Shown: one piece after another, positions 1 through 7,291 of the stretch
Layout: each line of letters starts with the position of its first letter
How positions within the stretch are numbered: the first letter of the stretch is position 1
Origin: Polyangiaceae bacterium
GTDB taxonomy: Bacteria > Myxococcota_A > Polyangia > Polyangiales > Polyangiaceae
NCBI GenBank assembly: GCA_020846005.1
Contig: JADLEQ010000054.1
Location: 54,208 to 118,207, forward strand
Length of the DNA: 64,000 nt
Reading direction: 5' to 3'
Position numbers and translations under genes: made by a program
The notes under the pieces: generated by a model
The model's database searches: none
The model's input: only the letters and a program-made list of their open reading frames with translations
What the model was told of the DNA's origin: nothing

Positions 1-234
1 CTCCTCGGGGAGCTGCTCCACGCGATGAGCTTCACCGAGGTGGGGCGAGGGGACCTCTCCTTCGACTGCTGGTGCGACGAGGCCCGCGTGCTCGGCGCGC
101 TCGCGACCCTCGGCCGCGCGGATCTCGAGCACCTCCTCGAGTCGGGCGAGGCGCTCTCGATCTCCTGCGACTACTGCCGGCGCGAGTACGGTGTCCCCGT
201 GGCGACGCTCCGCGGCCTCCGCGAGCGCAGCTAG
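1..234 (+). CDS. hslO: Hsp33 redox chaperone, C-terminal fragment
   Basis: Only the last 77 codons lie in the window; the frame is open at base 1. The fragment has the Hsp33 zinc switch: CWC (residues 24-26 of this fragment), a 27-residue helix-rich spacer, then CDYC. In the family these four cysteines bind zinc when reduced and form disulfides when oxidized, which activates the ATP-independent cytoplasmic holdase. The N-terminal substrate-binding domain is outside the window. The TAG stop overlaps the stop of the convergent MerR gene: both TAG codons are read from one CTAG at 231-234. The call rests on cysteine spacing and the conserved CDYC context. Confidence 0.88.
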   Translation, partial: LLGELLHAMSFTEVGRGDLSFDCWCDEARVLGALATLGRADLEHLLESGEALSISCDYCRREYGVPVATLRGLRERS

Positions 235-1022
235 CGCCGCTTCCGCGCGCGGCTCACCGCGGCCGCCGAGCGCGCCGGTGCCGCGCCGCGCTTGCCCGGG
301 TGCGCGGGCTGTGCGGCGCCTGCGCGCAGGCCGTCGACCAGGTCCTGGATCAGCTTCTGGCGCAGGCGGACGATCAGGTCGCCGATCGAGCGGATCGCGG
401 CTTCCATGCGGCCGCCGAACGCCACATCGGCGGCGCGCATCCGCCGCGCGAAGAGGCGCGCCTCCTCGCCGACGAGCGCGCTCATCGCGCGCTGGTAGAG
501 GGCGAGATCGCCTGCCGGGAACAGCTCGCGCGTGATGCCGAGCGCGCGCAGTCGGCCGACGGCGTCCGCGATCGCCACGTCGCCAGCGTCGTAGCGCGCC
601 CGCCGGCCGGCGCCTCGCGGCGTCACGACGGCCATCTGCTCCAGGTCGTCGAGATCGCGCGGATCGATCCCTGTCCGCGCGACGAGCTCGTCGCGCCCGA
701 GCTCTTCGCCGCCGGCGGGCAGCTCGAGGGCCGGCAGGACGCGCGCCTGGACCTCCACGAGGTCGAGGACCTCCTCGCCGGAGCCCTCCGTCTCCGCGAG
801 CAGCGAGCGGATCACCCGCAGCGGCAGGCGCCGCTCGTCCTGGAGCCTGCGGATGAGGCGGATCCTCGCGACATACGACTCGTCGTAGTACGCCATGTTG
901 CGCGAGGTCTTGCGTGGCGCGGCGGGGAGGAGGCCCTCGCGGAGGTAGAAGTGGATTGTCGGGACGGACACGCCCGTCCGGCGGGCGAGATCTCCGATCT
1001 TGAGCGTGGCGGCCTCCGTCAC
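231..1022 (-). CDS. MerR-family transcriptional regulator
   Basis: 263 aa from a GTG start. Residues 6-75 form a MerR winged helix: IGDLARRTGVSVPTIHFYLREG, in which the HTH is followed by the wing and the YLREGLLP turn. Residues 90-240 are helical with no cysteines, so a metal sensor of the classic MerR type is unlikely and an organic or protein ligand is more plausible. The C-terminus is short and basic. It is the third gene of a same-strand run, 33 bp after the UbiB-like kinase, and no promoter is evident in that gap. It may control its own operon through the palindrome at 2832-2856; this is inferred from gene order only. Confidence 0.85.
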   Translation of the reverse strand: MTEAATLKIGDLARRTGVSVPTIHFYLREGLLPAAPRKTSRNMAYYDESYVARIRLIRRLQDERRLPLRVIRSLLAETEGSGEEVLDLVEVQARVLPALELPAGGEELGRDELVARTGIDPRDLDDLEQMAVVTPRGAGRRARYDAGDVAIADAVGRLRALGITRELFPAGDLALYQRAMSALVGEEARLFARRMRAADVAFGGRMEAAIRSIGDLIVRLRQKLIQDLVDGLRAGAAQPAHPGKRGAAPARSAAAVSRARKRR

Positions 1023-1055
1023 GTCGGGGAGTCGTCGCAGAGGCGGGCCGGGCGG

Positions 1056-2597
1056 TCAACCGCGGCGGCGCGCCGGGGTGTCGCCCAGCGGATCGACGAC
1101 CAGCCGGAGGCGCCCGGTGGCGGCCTTCTCCAGGATCGAGGCGATCTGGAACGGGATGCGCTGAGCGCCGATCTGCAGATCCAGCGCGACCTTTGCGGCC
1201 CGCTCCGGGGACGCGAGGCGCCGCGCGTGGGACTCGAGCAGACGCGGGATGAACTCGTGGAACGTCCCCAGGACGTCGATGGTCGGATCGATGAGGCGCA
1301 CCGTCCCATCCATGTTGGCGAGGCTCTTGCAGATGAGCCCGACCACCGGCGGCGCCTGGATGCCGTTGCGAGCCGCGCCGCGCAGCAGGTCGACGAGCAG
1401 GGCGCCGAGGTTCAGCCGCTCAAGTCGGACGCCGTGATAGCGTGGCAGCAGGCGGCGCACCTCGAGCACCCAGCCGAGCTCGTCTGCGCCACGCGTGGGC
1501 TTCCCGATGTCGAGGAACGCGTGCGCGACGCCGTGGCTGTCCTTCAGCCAGAAGTTCAGCAGGATCCGGACGAGGTTGTCGGAGAGCTGGCGCTCGATAC
1601 GCCCCACCATGCCGAAATCCAGGATGACGATGGTGTCGTCGTCCGCGAGGAGGAGGTTGCCGGGGTGCGGATCGGCGTGGAACGTCCCGTCGACGAAGAA
1701 CATCTGGAAGTAGGCGTGCGCGGTCGCCTGGGCCAGCTCCTGCCGCCGTGCCTGGGCCAGCGGCCGCAGCGGCTCGCTGAGCGGACGCCCCCGCACGAGC
1801 TCCGTCACCAGCACGGACTCCGTCGTGAGCTCGTGCCACACGGCGGGGACGCGGACCAGCGGGGCGAACGGCGCGAGGTTCCTCGCGAAGAGCGCGAGCG
1901 ACTCCGCCTCGGCACGGAAATCCAGCTCGTCGCGGAGGGTGAGCTCGAGCTCCTCCACCAGCCCGCCCACGTCGTACACCTCACCCAGCCGAGGGCCCAC
2001 CGCCCGCGCGAGGAGCGCCAGCAGCCGGAGGTCGCGCTCGACGAGCCGTTCGACGCCCGGGCGTCGCAGCTTGACGGCGACGTCGGTGCCGTCGTGGAGG
2101 GTGGCGCGGTGCACCTGCGCGAGCGACGCCGCGGCGAGTGGCCGCGGATCGAACGTGGCGAACGGCAGCCGCCCGCCGAGCGCCGCCGCGTACTCGCTCA
2201 GGCAGAGGTCGACCGCCTCCGTCGTCAGGGACGGGACGCGCGAGTGCAGCGACTGCAGCGCGTCCAGATAGGGCCGGGCCAGCAAGTCCGGCCGCGTGGA
2301 GAGCAGCTGCCCGGCCTTGATGAACACGGGCCCCAGCCGCTCCAGCGCCCCCCGGAGCGCGTCCGCGCTGCCGCTCGGCGGAGTCGCCCGCCCCCCGGCG
2401 AGCCAGAGCTCCAGCCAGTCGTCGGGTGACGCGGCGATCCGCCGCGCCCACGGCGCGAAGGCGCGCCCGATCTCGCCGACGCGCCCGGCGAGCGCCGGGG
2501 GTTGGGCGCGGGAGGCGGGCGCGCTCGAGGGCCCGGAGCCGGGGGCACCGGTGGCGATCTCGTCCAGCGCGGTCCGCCTCCCGTGCGCCACGCTCAC
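1056..2597 (-). CDS. ABC1/AarF/UbiB-family atypical kinase
   Basis: 513 aa. Family signatures are in order: KAGQ (residues 94-97), the Ala-rich AAAS loop (155-158) that replaces the kinase glycine loop, VAVK with Lys176, ELDFRAEA near 224, HADPHPGN (307-314) and the metal-binding DFG (327-329). The catalytic set looks complete. UbiB-type proteins support quinone biosynthesis and lipid handling at the membrane, probably as ATPases. The C-terminus has no clear membrane hairpin, and the first 35 residues are low-complexity. The ATG overlaps the stop of the upstream small gene (ATGA at 2594-2597), so translation is coupled. The role in this organism is unknown; a myxobacterium would use it with menaquinone. 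Confidence 0.88.
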   Translation of the reverse strand: MSVAHGRRTALDEIATGAPGSGPSSAPASRAQPPALAGRVGEIGRAFAPWARRIAASPDDWLELWLAGGRATPPSGSADALRGALERLGPVFIKAGQLLSTRPDLLARPYLDALQSLHSRVPSLTTEAVDLCLSEYAAALGGRLPFATFDPRPLAAASLAQVHRATLHDGTDVAVKLRRPGVERLVERDLRLLALLARAVGPRLGEVYDVGGLVEELELTLRDELDFRAEAESLALFARNLAPFAPLVRVPAVWHELTTESVLVTELVRGRPLSEPLRPLAQARRQELAQATAHAYFQMFFVDGTFHADPHPGNLLLADDDTIVILDFGMVGRIERQLSDNLVRILLNFWLKDSHGVAHAFLDIGKPTRGADELGWVLEVRRLLPRYHGVRLERLNLGALLVDLLRGAARNGIQAPPVVGLICKSLANMDGTVRLIDPTIDVLGTFHEFIPRLLESHARRLASPERAAKVALDLQIGAQRIPFQIASILEKAATGRLRLVVDPLGDTPARRRG

Positions 2598-2815
2598 TCG
2601 GCGGGCTCGGCGCGCGCCGCGCTCTTCTTCTTGCCGTCGCGGGCGTCGTCGTCCTTCTCGCGGAGCAGGGTGTCGACCAGGCGGCGCGCGTCGCGCTCGG
2701 CGTCGGTGCCGCGATCGATCACGTCGTCTACTACGTCCTCGACGGCGTCGACGACCTTGCGGAAGGCCTTGAAGAGGGGGGTTCGGTAACGCTTCTCGGC
2801 ATGGGCTTCGGTCAT
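2594..2815 (-). CDS. Small charged helical protein, first gene of the UbiB-like operon
   Basis: 73 aa, not recognised. The core (residues 12-55) is an amphipathic helix with alternating Val and Asp/Glu (VVDAVEDVVDDVIDRG), and the tail is Lys/Ala-rich. There are no cysteines, signal peptide or membrane span. The start is fixed by an excellent ribosome-binding site (AAGGAGG) 7 bases before the ATG, one of the strongest in the window. It overlaps the kinase start by 4 bp and lies behind a palindromic promoter. Length and helix pattern recall granule- or membrane-surface proteins such as phasins, but no phasin motif was seen, so this is only a suggestion. Confidence 0.75.
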   Translation of the reverse strand: MTEAHAEKRYRTPLFKAFRKVVDAVEDVVDDVIDRGTDAERDARRLVDTLLREKDDDARDGKKKSAARAEPAE

Positions 2816-2831
2816 GGGGACCTCCTTCCCA

Positions 2832-2863
2832 AAGTACATAGTAACACTATGTACTTGGCGCAA
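2832..2863 (-). promoter_or_regulatory. Promoter with perfect palindromic operator
   Basis: On the minus strand TTGCGC (2863-2858), a 17-bp spacer and TATGTA (2840-2835) form a plausible sigma-70 promoter. Superimposed is a perfect inverted repeat with 11-bp arms: AAGTACATAGT at 2832-2842 and ACTATGTACTT at 2846-2856, separated by 3 bases. It covers the -10 and most of the spacer, so a bound dimer would control initiation. It is an AT-rich island in very GC-rich DNA and lies 17 bp from the small gene's start. The MerR protein of the operon is the nearest candidate ligand. Confidence 0.75.
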
Positions 2864-2961
2864 GGAAAAAGATCGGTCCTGTCGCCCCGGGGCCGCCCGG
2901 TGCGGGGCATCTCCCGCGCGCGGGCGGCTCCCGGCGCGGGCGTGTCCCCCCTCGCGCGCGC

Positions 2962-4728
2962 TCAGGGGCGCGCGGGCCCGGGCCTCGGCGGGGCCAGGCG
3001 CTCCTTCTGGAGCCTGCGCGCGGCCTCGGAGTCTGCGCGCTCGCTGTGGCAGCTTGCCCGCTCCCCCGGCGCCGCGCCCACCACCTTGCGCGTCTTGGAC
3101 GCCAGCCGGTGGAGCTCGTCCGGTGGGAGGTGCCCGCGCTGCGCGAGGATCCTCCGCTGCTCGTCGTTCAGCGCAGGAGTCTGCCCGCTGGACGCCCGCT
3201 CGAACCCCGGGGATTTGCCGCTCCCGAGCTCGACCAGCTCCTTCGAGATACGCACGCTGCACCAGTCGTGCCCGCACATCGCGCAGAAGTCGGTGTCCAC
3301 GTCGAGGTCCTCGTCGTGGTACGCGCGCGCGAGCTCGCCGTCGAACGCGAGCTCGAAGTGCTTCTCCCAGTTGAGCGCCGCCCGGGCGCGGGTCACGTCG
3401 TCGTCCCAGTCGCGCGTGCCGGGGATGCCGAGCGCGACGTCGGCGGCGTGCGCCGCGATCCGATACGCGACGCACCCCTGCTTCACGTCGTCGCGCTTGG
3501 GCAGGCCGACGTGCTCCTTCGGCGTCACGTAGCAGAGCATGCTCGCGCCGTGATAGGCTGCGGCCGTCGCGCCGATGCAGCTCGTGATGTGATCGTAGCC
3601 CGGGAACACATCCGTCACGAGCGGCCCGAGCACGTAGAACGGAGCGCCGTGGCACAGCCGCCGCTGGAGCTTCATGTTGTACTCGATCTGATCGAAGGGG
3701 ACGTGCCCGGGGCCCTCCACCATCACCTGGCAGCCCTTGCGCCACGCGCGCTCCGTCAGCTCGCCCAGCGTCTCCAGCTCCCGCAGTTGCGCCTCGTCGG
3801 TCGCGTCGGCGAGCCCGCCGGGGCGCAGGCCGTCTCCCAGCGAGAACGACACGTCGTGCTCGCGCAGGATGTCGCAGATGTCGTCGAACAGCGTGTACAT
3901 CGGGTTCTCGCGGCGGTGGACCAGCATCCACTTCGCGAGCAGCGAGCCCCCGCGGCTCACGATGCCGATGAGCCGCCGCTCCACGAACGGGAGGTGCGCC
4001 CGGAGCACGCCCGCGTGCACCGTGAAGTACCCGACGCCCTGCCGCGCCTGGTGGCGCAGCCCCTCGAGGATCGTCGCTTCGTCGAGCTGCTCGACGCTGC
4101 GCCCCACGATCATCGAGTAGATCGGCACGGTGCCGATCGGCACGCGGGACGCGCGCACGATCGCCTCGCGCGTGGCGTCCAGGTCGCCTCCGGTGGAGAG
4201 GTCCATCACCGTGTCGGCCCCCCAGCGCACGGCCCAGCGGAGCTTCTCCACCTCTTCGTCGGTGCTGGAGGAGACCGGGCTCGCGCCCATGTTCGCGTTC
4301 ACCTTGGTGCGGCTCGCGCGGCCGATCGCCATGGGGTCGAGCGCGTGGCCGAGGTGAACGCGGTTCGCCGGGATCACCATGCGCCCGGCCGCGACCTCGT
4401 CCCGCACCTGGTCGGCGGTGAGGTGCGGCTCGCGCTCGGCCACCCGCCGCATCTCGGGGGTCACGATCCCGAGGCGCGCGTGCTCGAGCTGCGTGATCGG
4501 TGCGAAGCCCTCGGGAGCGCGAGCGAACGCGCCCTCGCGTCGCCAGCCGGGCGGGAGGAAGTCCCACGCCGTCCGTTCGCTCGGCGCCGGCATCCCGGGC
4601 GTGTCGGGTGAGGAGTAGGCGAGCGGCCCGCCCACGTCGGGGCGGCGCGCGAAGGAGCCAGGCGTCGTGCCCGATCCGGCGCGTGCGGGGGAGGTCGCGC
4701 CCTGCAGGGGGAGGTTCCAGTCGGCCAT
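2962..4728 (-). CDS. thiC: Phosphomethylpyrimidine synthase ThiC
   Basis: 588 aa. A radical SAM enzyme that rearranges aminoimidazole ribotide to HMP phosphate in thiamine synthesis. Near the C-terminus is the ThiC cluster motif CAMCGHDWC (C-x2-C-x4-C). Conserved blocks such as [26 protein letters not shown] and [13 protein letters not shown] cover the length. The ATG at 4728 has GAGGAA 8 bases upstream; a start at 4770 would add 14 unlikely residues and use up most of the leader. A TPP riboswitch precedes it, so thiamine pyrophosphate should repress it. No other thi gene is adjacent. About 95 bp after the stop (2870-2961) is GC-rich with no confident terminator. Confidence 0.96.
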   Translation of the reverse strand: MADWNLPLQGATSPARAGSGTTPGSFARRPDVGGPLAYSSPDTPGMPAPSERTAWDFLPPGWRREGAFARAPEGFAPITQLEHARLGIVTPEMRRVAEREPHLTADQVRDEVAAGRMVIPANRVHLGHALDPMAIGRASRTKVNANMGASPVSSSTDEEVEKLRWAVRWGADTVMDLSTGGDLDATREAIVRASRVPIGTVPIYSMIVGRSVEQLDEATILEGLRHQARQGVGYFTVHAGVLRAHLPFVERRLIGIVSRGGSLLAKWMLVHRRENPMYTLFDDICDILREHDVSFSLGDGLRPGGLADATDEAQLRELETLGELTERAWRKGCQVMVEGPGHVPFDQIEYNMKLQRRLCHGAPFYVLGPLVTDVFPGYDHITSCIGATAAAYHGASMLCYVTPKEHVGLPKRDDVKQGCVAYRIAAHAADVALGIPGTRDWDDDVTRARAALNWEKHFELAFDGELARAYHDEDLDVDTDFCAMCGHDWCSVRISKELVELGSGKSPGFERASSGQTPALNDEQRRILAQRGHLPPDELHRLASKTRKVVGAAPGERASCHSERADSEAARRLQKERLAPPRPGPARP

Positions 4729-4786
4729 GCTGTTCGTTCCTCGCGTCGGTGGGGCCGGCGCGAGGGGCATGGCTCGATGGGCCGCG

Positions 4787-4860
4787 CTTCCCTACGCCGG
4801 TACGAGCCGGATCAGGTTCGACGGGTGCGTCTCAGCAGGCGGGAGGCCTGCGCCCCGAGC
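4787..4860 (-). promoter_or_regulatory. TPP riboswitch (thi box) controlling thiC
   Basis: Read on the minus strand the leader has every conserved thi-box piece in order: the GGGGCGCAGGCC arm, CTGAGA-like CTGAGACGCACCC, GAACCTGATC, and the closing CGTAGGGAA. These are the pyrimidine- and pyrophosphate-sensing helices of the TPP aptamer. The aptamer ends about 58 bases before the thiC ATG, leaving room for a helix that masks the GAGGAA ribosome-binding site. No T-run follows, so translational control is more likely than termination. Confidence 0.95.
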
Positions 4861-4931
4861 GTGAGCGCAGCCTAGCGCATGGGCCCCTGACGCGACAGGG
4901 GGGCCCGACGGGTGGTAGCTTCCGCCACGCC

Positions 4932-5375
4932 GTGCGCCGCCTCGTGATTTGTCTCGCGGTGACGTATCTCCTGGGTCTCGTGCCCGTCGGCGGCTGCGCG
5001 ACGTGCACCACGGGCGGCCAGTCGCCCATCACGTACTCCCAGGGCGCTACCCGGGGCGACACGTACACCACCTCCGCCTGGAGCGGCGAGTGGCTCCACT
5101 TCCCGCCCGGCCGCCGGCTGCTGCTCCCGCACGGGCTGGCCACGCCCGCGGTCGGGGTGCGCTCGTGGCTCGCGTTCGAGGCGTTCCCCATCCCGGCCGG
5201 GGACGCGGGCGACACCACCGGGACCGCCGCCGAAGCCGCGGGCAACCAGGTGGTCCTGGAGCGCGTCGACGCGGAGGTCGTGCAGCTCCGGAACGACACG
5301 TGCGCCACGTACTATTTGCGGGTCGAGGTGCGGCGCGACGCTTCGGCCGACGCCGGCCGCGGCGACGGCGCCTGA
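4932..5375 (+). CDS. Hypothetical lipoprotein
   Basis: 147 aa from a GTG start. The N-terminus is a lipoprotein signal: basic RR, a Leu/Val core, then PVGGC with Cys near residue 23. The mature part is small, with two early cysteines (CATC) and another near the C-terminus (NDTCATYYL), and is predicted mostly beta. The segment GEWLHFPPGRRLLLPHGLATP looks like a conserved surface-protein core, but I do not recognise the family. It is divergent from thiC, and the -10-like TAGCTT at 4916-4921 leaves a 10-base leader. No partner gene is evident; it converges on the exonuclease operon. Confidence 0.7.
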   Translation: MRRLVICLAVTYLLGLVPVGGCATCTTGGQSPITYSQGATRGDTYTTSAWSGEWLHFPPGRRLLLPHGLATPAVGVRSWLAFEAFPIPAGDAGDTTGTAAEAAGNQVVLERVDAEVVQLRNDTCATYYLRVEVRRDASADAGRGDGA

Positions 5376-5433
5376 GCCCTCGCGGCACCCCTGCGGCCTC
5401 CCCCGCGCGGCGGAGCCGCGGCTCATGCGCCGC

Positions 5434-6177
5434 TCAGCCGCGGTTCCGCCACGTCTTGCGCTCGGCCTCGAAGCGCTGCGCCAGGCGCCGCTGCTCACGC
5501 ACGAACGCGGCGTAGGTGCGAGGCACGCGCTCGTCGGCGCGGAGCGCGTCGAACACGCGGAGCGCCGCCACGCAGTCGTCGGCCGCGCGGTGCGCTTGCC
5601 CGAGCTCGATCCCGAGGCGGGCGCACACGTCGCCGAGGGCGCGGCTCCGCTCGTTGCGCTGCAGCTCGCGGGCCCACGTGAGCGGATCGAGCCACTCGAC
5701 GCCGCTCCGGAGCGCGGGCGGCGCGTGGACCGCCGACGCGCCAGCGCGCTCGAGGTCCCGCGTGAGGACGCCGCGATCGAACTCGGCGTTGTACGCGAGC
5801 GGCACGGCGCCCCGCAGCGCCTCGAGCAGCTCGGGGACGCGCGCGGCGATGGGCGGCTCGCCGGCCACGGTCGCGTCGTCGATCCCGTGCACCGCGCGCG
5901 CTCCCTCCGTGATGGGGCACTCCGGGTTCACGAGGAACGCCGTCCGCCCGAGCTCCACGCCGCCGCGCCAGCGGACGCAAGCGATCTCGACGATGCGGTC
6001 GCTCGCCTCTCGCCCGGTGGTCTCGGTGTCGAGGCCGACGATCGTGAGCTCGTCGAGCGGGGTGTCCCCGGGGAATTCCTCCGCCAGCCCCGCGACGAGC
6101 ACCTCGAGGAGGTGCGCGATGCCAGGGTAGTGCTTGCCGCTCGGGAAGCAGCCGTGCCCGTCGGCGCCGCCCTTCAT
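5434..6177 (-). CDS. DEDDh 3'-5' exonuclease (DnaQ/epsilon-like)
   Basis: 247 aa. All exonuclease motifs are present: ExoI LDTETTG (D50, E52), HGI near 97, ExoII NAEFD (D134) and ExoIII HRAADD (H196, D201), the DEDDh pattern of DnaQ-fold enzymes. The DNA polymerase III epsilon subunit and RNase T/oligoribonuclease relatives share this fold; the substrate cannot be assigned. The 45 residues before the domain are unusual (HGCFPSGKHYPGI) and may be a small conserved N-terminal module. Its ATG overlaps the stop of the DsbA-like gene (ATGA at 6174-6177), so the two are co-translated, an odd functional pairing. Confidence 0.9.
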   Translation of the reverse strand: MKGGADGHGCFPSGKHYPGIAHLLEVLVAGLAEEFPGDTPLDELTIVGLDTETTGREASDRIVEIACVRWRGGVELGRTAFLVNPECPITEGARAVHGIDDATVAGEPPIAARVPELLEALRGAVPLAYNAEFDRGVLTRDLERAGASAVHAPPALRSGVEWLDPLTWARELQRNERSRALGDVCARLGIELGQAHRAADDCVAALRVFDALRADERVPRTYAAFVREQRRLAQRFEAERKTWRNRG

Positions 6178-7211
6178 CGACCGGACGGGGCGGGGGGCGC
6201 GGGCTTGCGGTCGGGCGAGACCTTGGCACCCGACGCAGGCGGGGGCGGGCTCCCCGCCGACGCGAAAGCGCTCGCGGTCGCGGGCGGCTCGAGGGCGATC
6301 GGCTTCACCTTCTGGCCCGTCTTCAGCTCGACCTCGAGCGAGATCCAGTCGTCCAGATCCTCCGAGATGCCGAAGTAGTCGAGGTCGAAGTGGCGGCCGT
6401 TCACGTAGATGAGCGGCGTCCCGGAGAGCTCCAGCGCGTCCGCCGCTCTTCGATCACGCGCCACGTCGTCGGCGACGGCCTCGCTCTCGAGATCGGCCTG
6501 GAACTTCTGCAGGTCGAGCCCGATCGAGCGGGCCAGCTTCAGGATGCGGCTCTTCTCGAGCCCGGTCTCCTGCGCCGCGAACAGGGCGTGGTGCATCTCC
6601 CAGAACTTCCCCTGTCGCTTCGCGGCCACCGCCGCGCGCGCCGCCGTCTCCGCGTGCGGGTGGCTGCTCAGGGGGTAGTTCTTGAAGACGAGGCGCACCT
6701 TGCCCGGGAACGCCTCGACCTTCTGATCCAGCACGGGGCTCGCCGCTCCGCAGAACGGGCACTCGAAATCAGCCCACTCGACGAGGGTCACCACCGCGTG
6801 GTCCGGCCCCTTGCTAGGCGAGCCGCTGAGATCGATGGCGCGGACCTTGTCCGCCGCGAATCGGATCCGGTACGCCGCCTCGACCTTGCTCCGCGGCTGC
6901 CCCTTCTGCACCTGCCGCACGAGGAAAGCGGCGGCCGGGCCGCACGCCTTGCACGGGCGCGCCTCGCGCACGCACTGCGCGATGCTCACCGGCTGGTCCG
7001 GGCAGGGCGCGAGGAGCTCGGAGACGTAGGTCGACCACTCGCGGTGCTCGCGGGCCGTCAGGCTGCTGGTGTCCGCCGCGGCGAGCTCCACCGTGGCCGC
7101 TGGCTCCGCGCTGGCCGGGGTGCTCCGATCCGCCTCGCCCGGCGAGCGGCAGGTGGTGACGGCGGCCTCGACGCCGAGCGCGAGGACGAGGCCGAAGACG
7201 CGCAGGCTCAT
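6174..7211 (-). CDS. CcmH-like/DsbA-like thioredoxin-fold fusion protein
   Basis: 345 aa with an N-terminal export signal and a Cys at 21 in a weak lipobox context. Residues 65-120 form a cysteine-rich module (C70, C80, C87, C90) with QVQKGQPRSKVEAAYRIRF, which resembles the N-terminal domain of CcmH/NrfF cytochrome c maturation proteins. Residues 138-310 are DsbA-like: FECPFC (active-site CPFC at 151-154), PLSSHPHA, and the cis-Pro SGTP at 263-266. The protein is probably a periplasmic disulfide exchange factor. Its stop overlaps the exonuclease start. The CcmH resemblance is an inference from motif spacing. Confidence 0.85.
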   Translation of the reverse strand: MSLRVFGLVLALGVEAAVTTCRSPGEADRSTPASAEPAATVELAAADTSSLTAREHREWSTYVSELLAPCPDQPVSIAQCVREARPCKACGPAAAFLVRQVQKGQPRSKVEAAYRIRFAADKVRAIDLSGSPSKGPDHAVVTLVEWADFECPFCGAASPVLDQKVEAFPGKVRLVFKNYPLSSHPHAETAARAAVAAKRQGKFWEMHHALFAAQETGLEKSRILKLARSIGLDLQKFQADLESEAVADDVARDRRAADALELSGTPLIYVNGRHFDLDYFGISEDLDDWISLEVELKTGQKVKPIALEPPATASAFASAGSPPPPASGAKVSPDRKPAPPAPSGR

Positions 7212-7278
7212 CGCGGCCCGAGACTAGTTCCGGGGGCCCGTCCGCGCCAAGGCCCCGTGCGCGTGGGGCGACTTGGGC

Positions 7279-7284
7279 TAGAAA
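7279..7284 (+). promoter_or_regulatory. -10-like box, very short leader
   Basis: TAGAAA lies 7 bases before the ATG at 7292, so transcription from it would begin at or near the start codon. No convincing -35 is seen and no Shine-Dalgarno sequence precedes the ATG. Confidence 0.35.
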
Positions 7285-7291
7285 CGGCCCG

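Noticed and set aside
72..2429. Very long open frames opposite real genes, for example 72-2429, 3046-4611, 20960-24397 and 59658-61469 on the plus strand
   Set aside because: High GC leaves antisense frames open. They have Arg/Pro/Ala-rich composition, no motifs and no signals, while the opposite-strand proteins carry clear family motifs.
4728..4770. thiC starting at 4770
   Set aside because: It would take up most of the riboswitch leader, lacks a ribosome-binding site and adds residues not seen in ThiC; ATG 4728 has GAGGAA.
5407..5419. 5-bp stem between the convergent lipoprotein and exonuclease genes as a terminator
   Set aside because: GCGGC/GCCGC with a 3-base loop and no T-run is expected by chance at this GC content.
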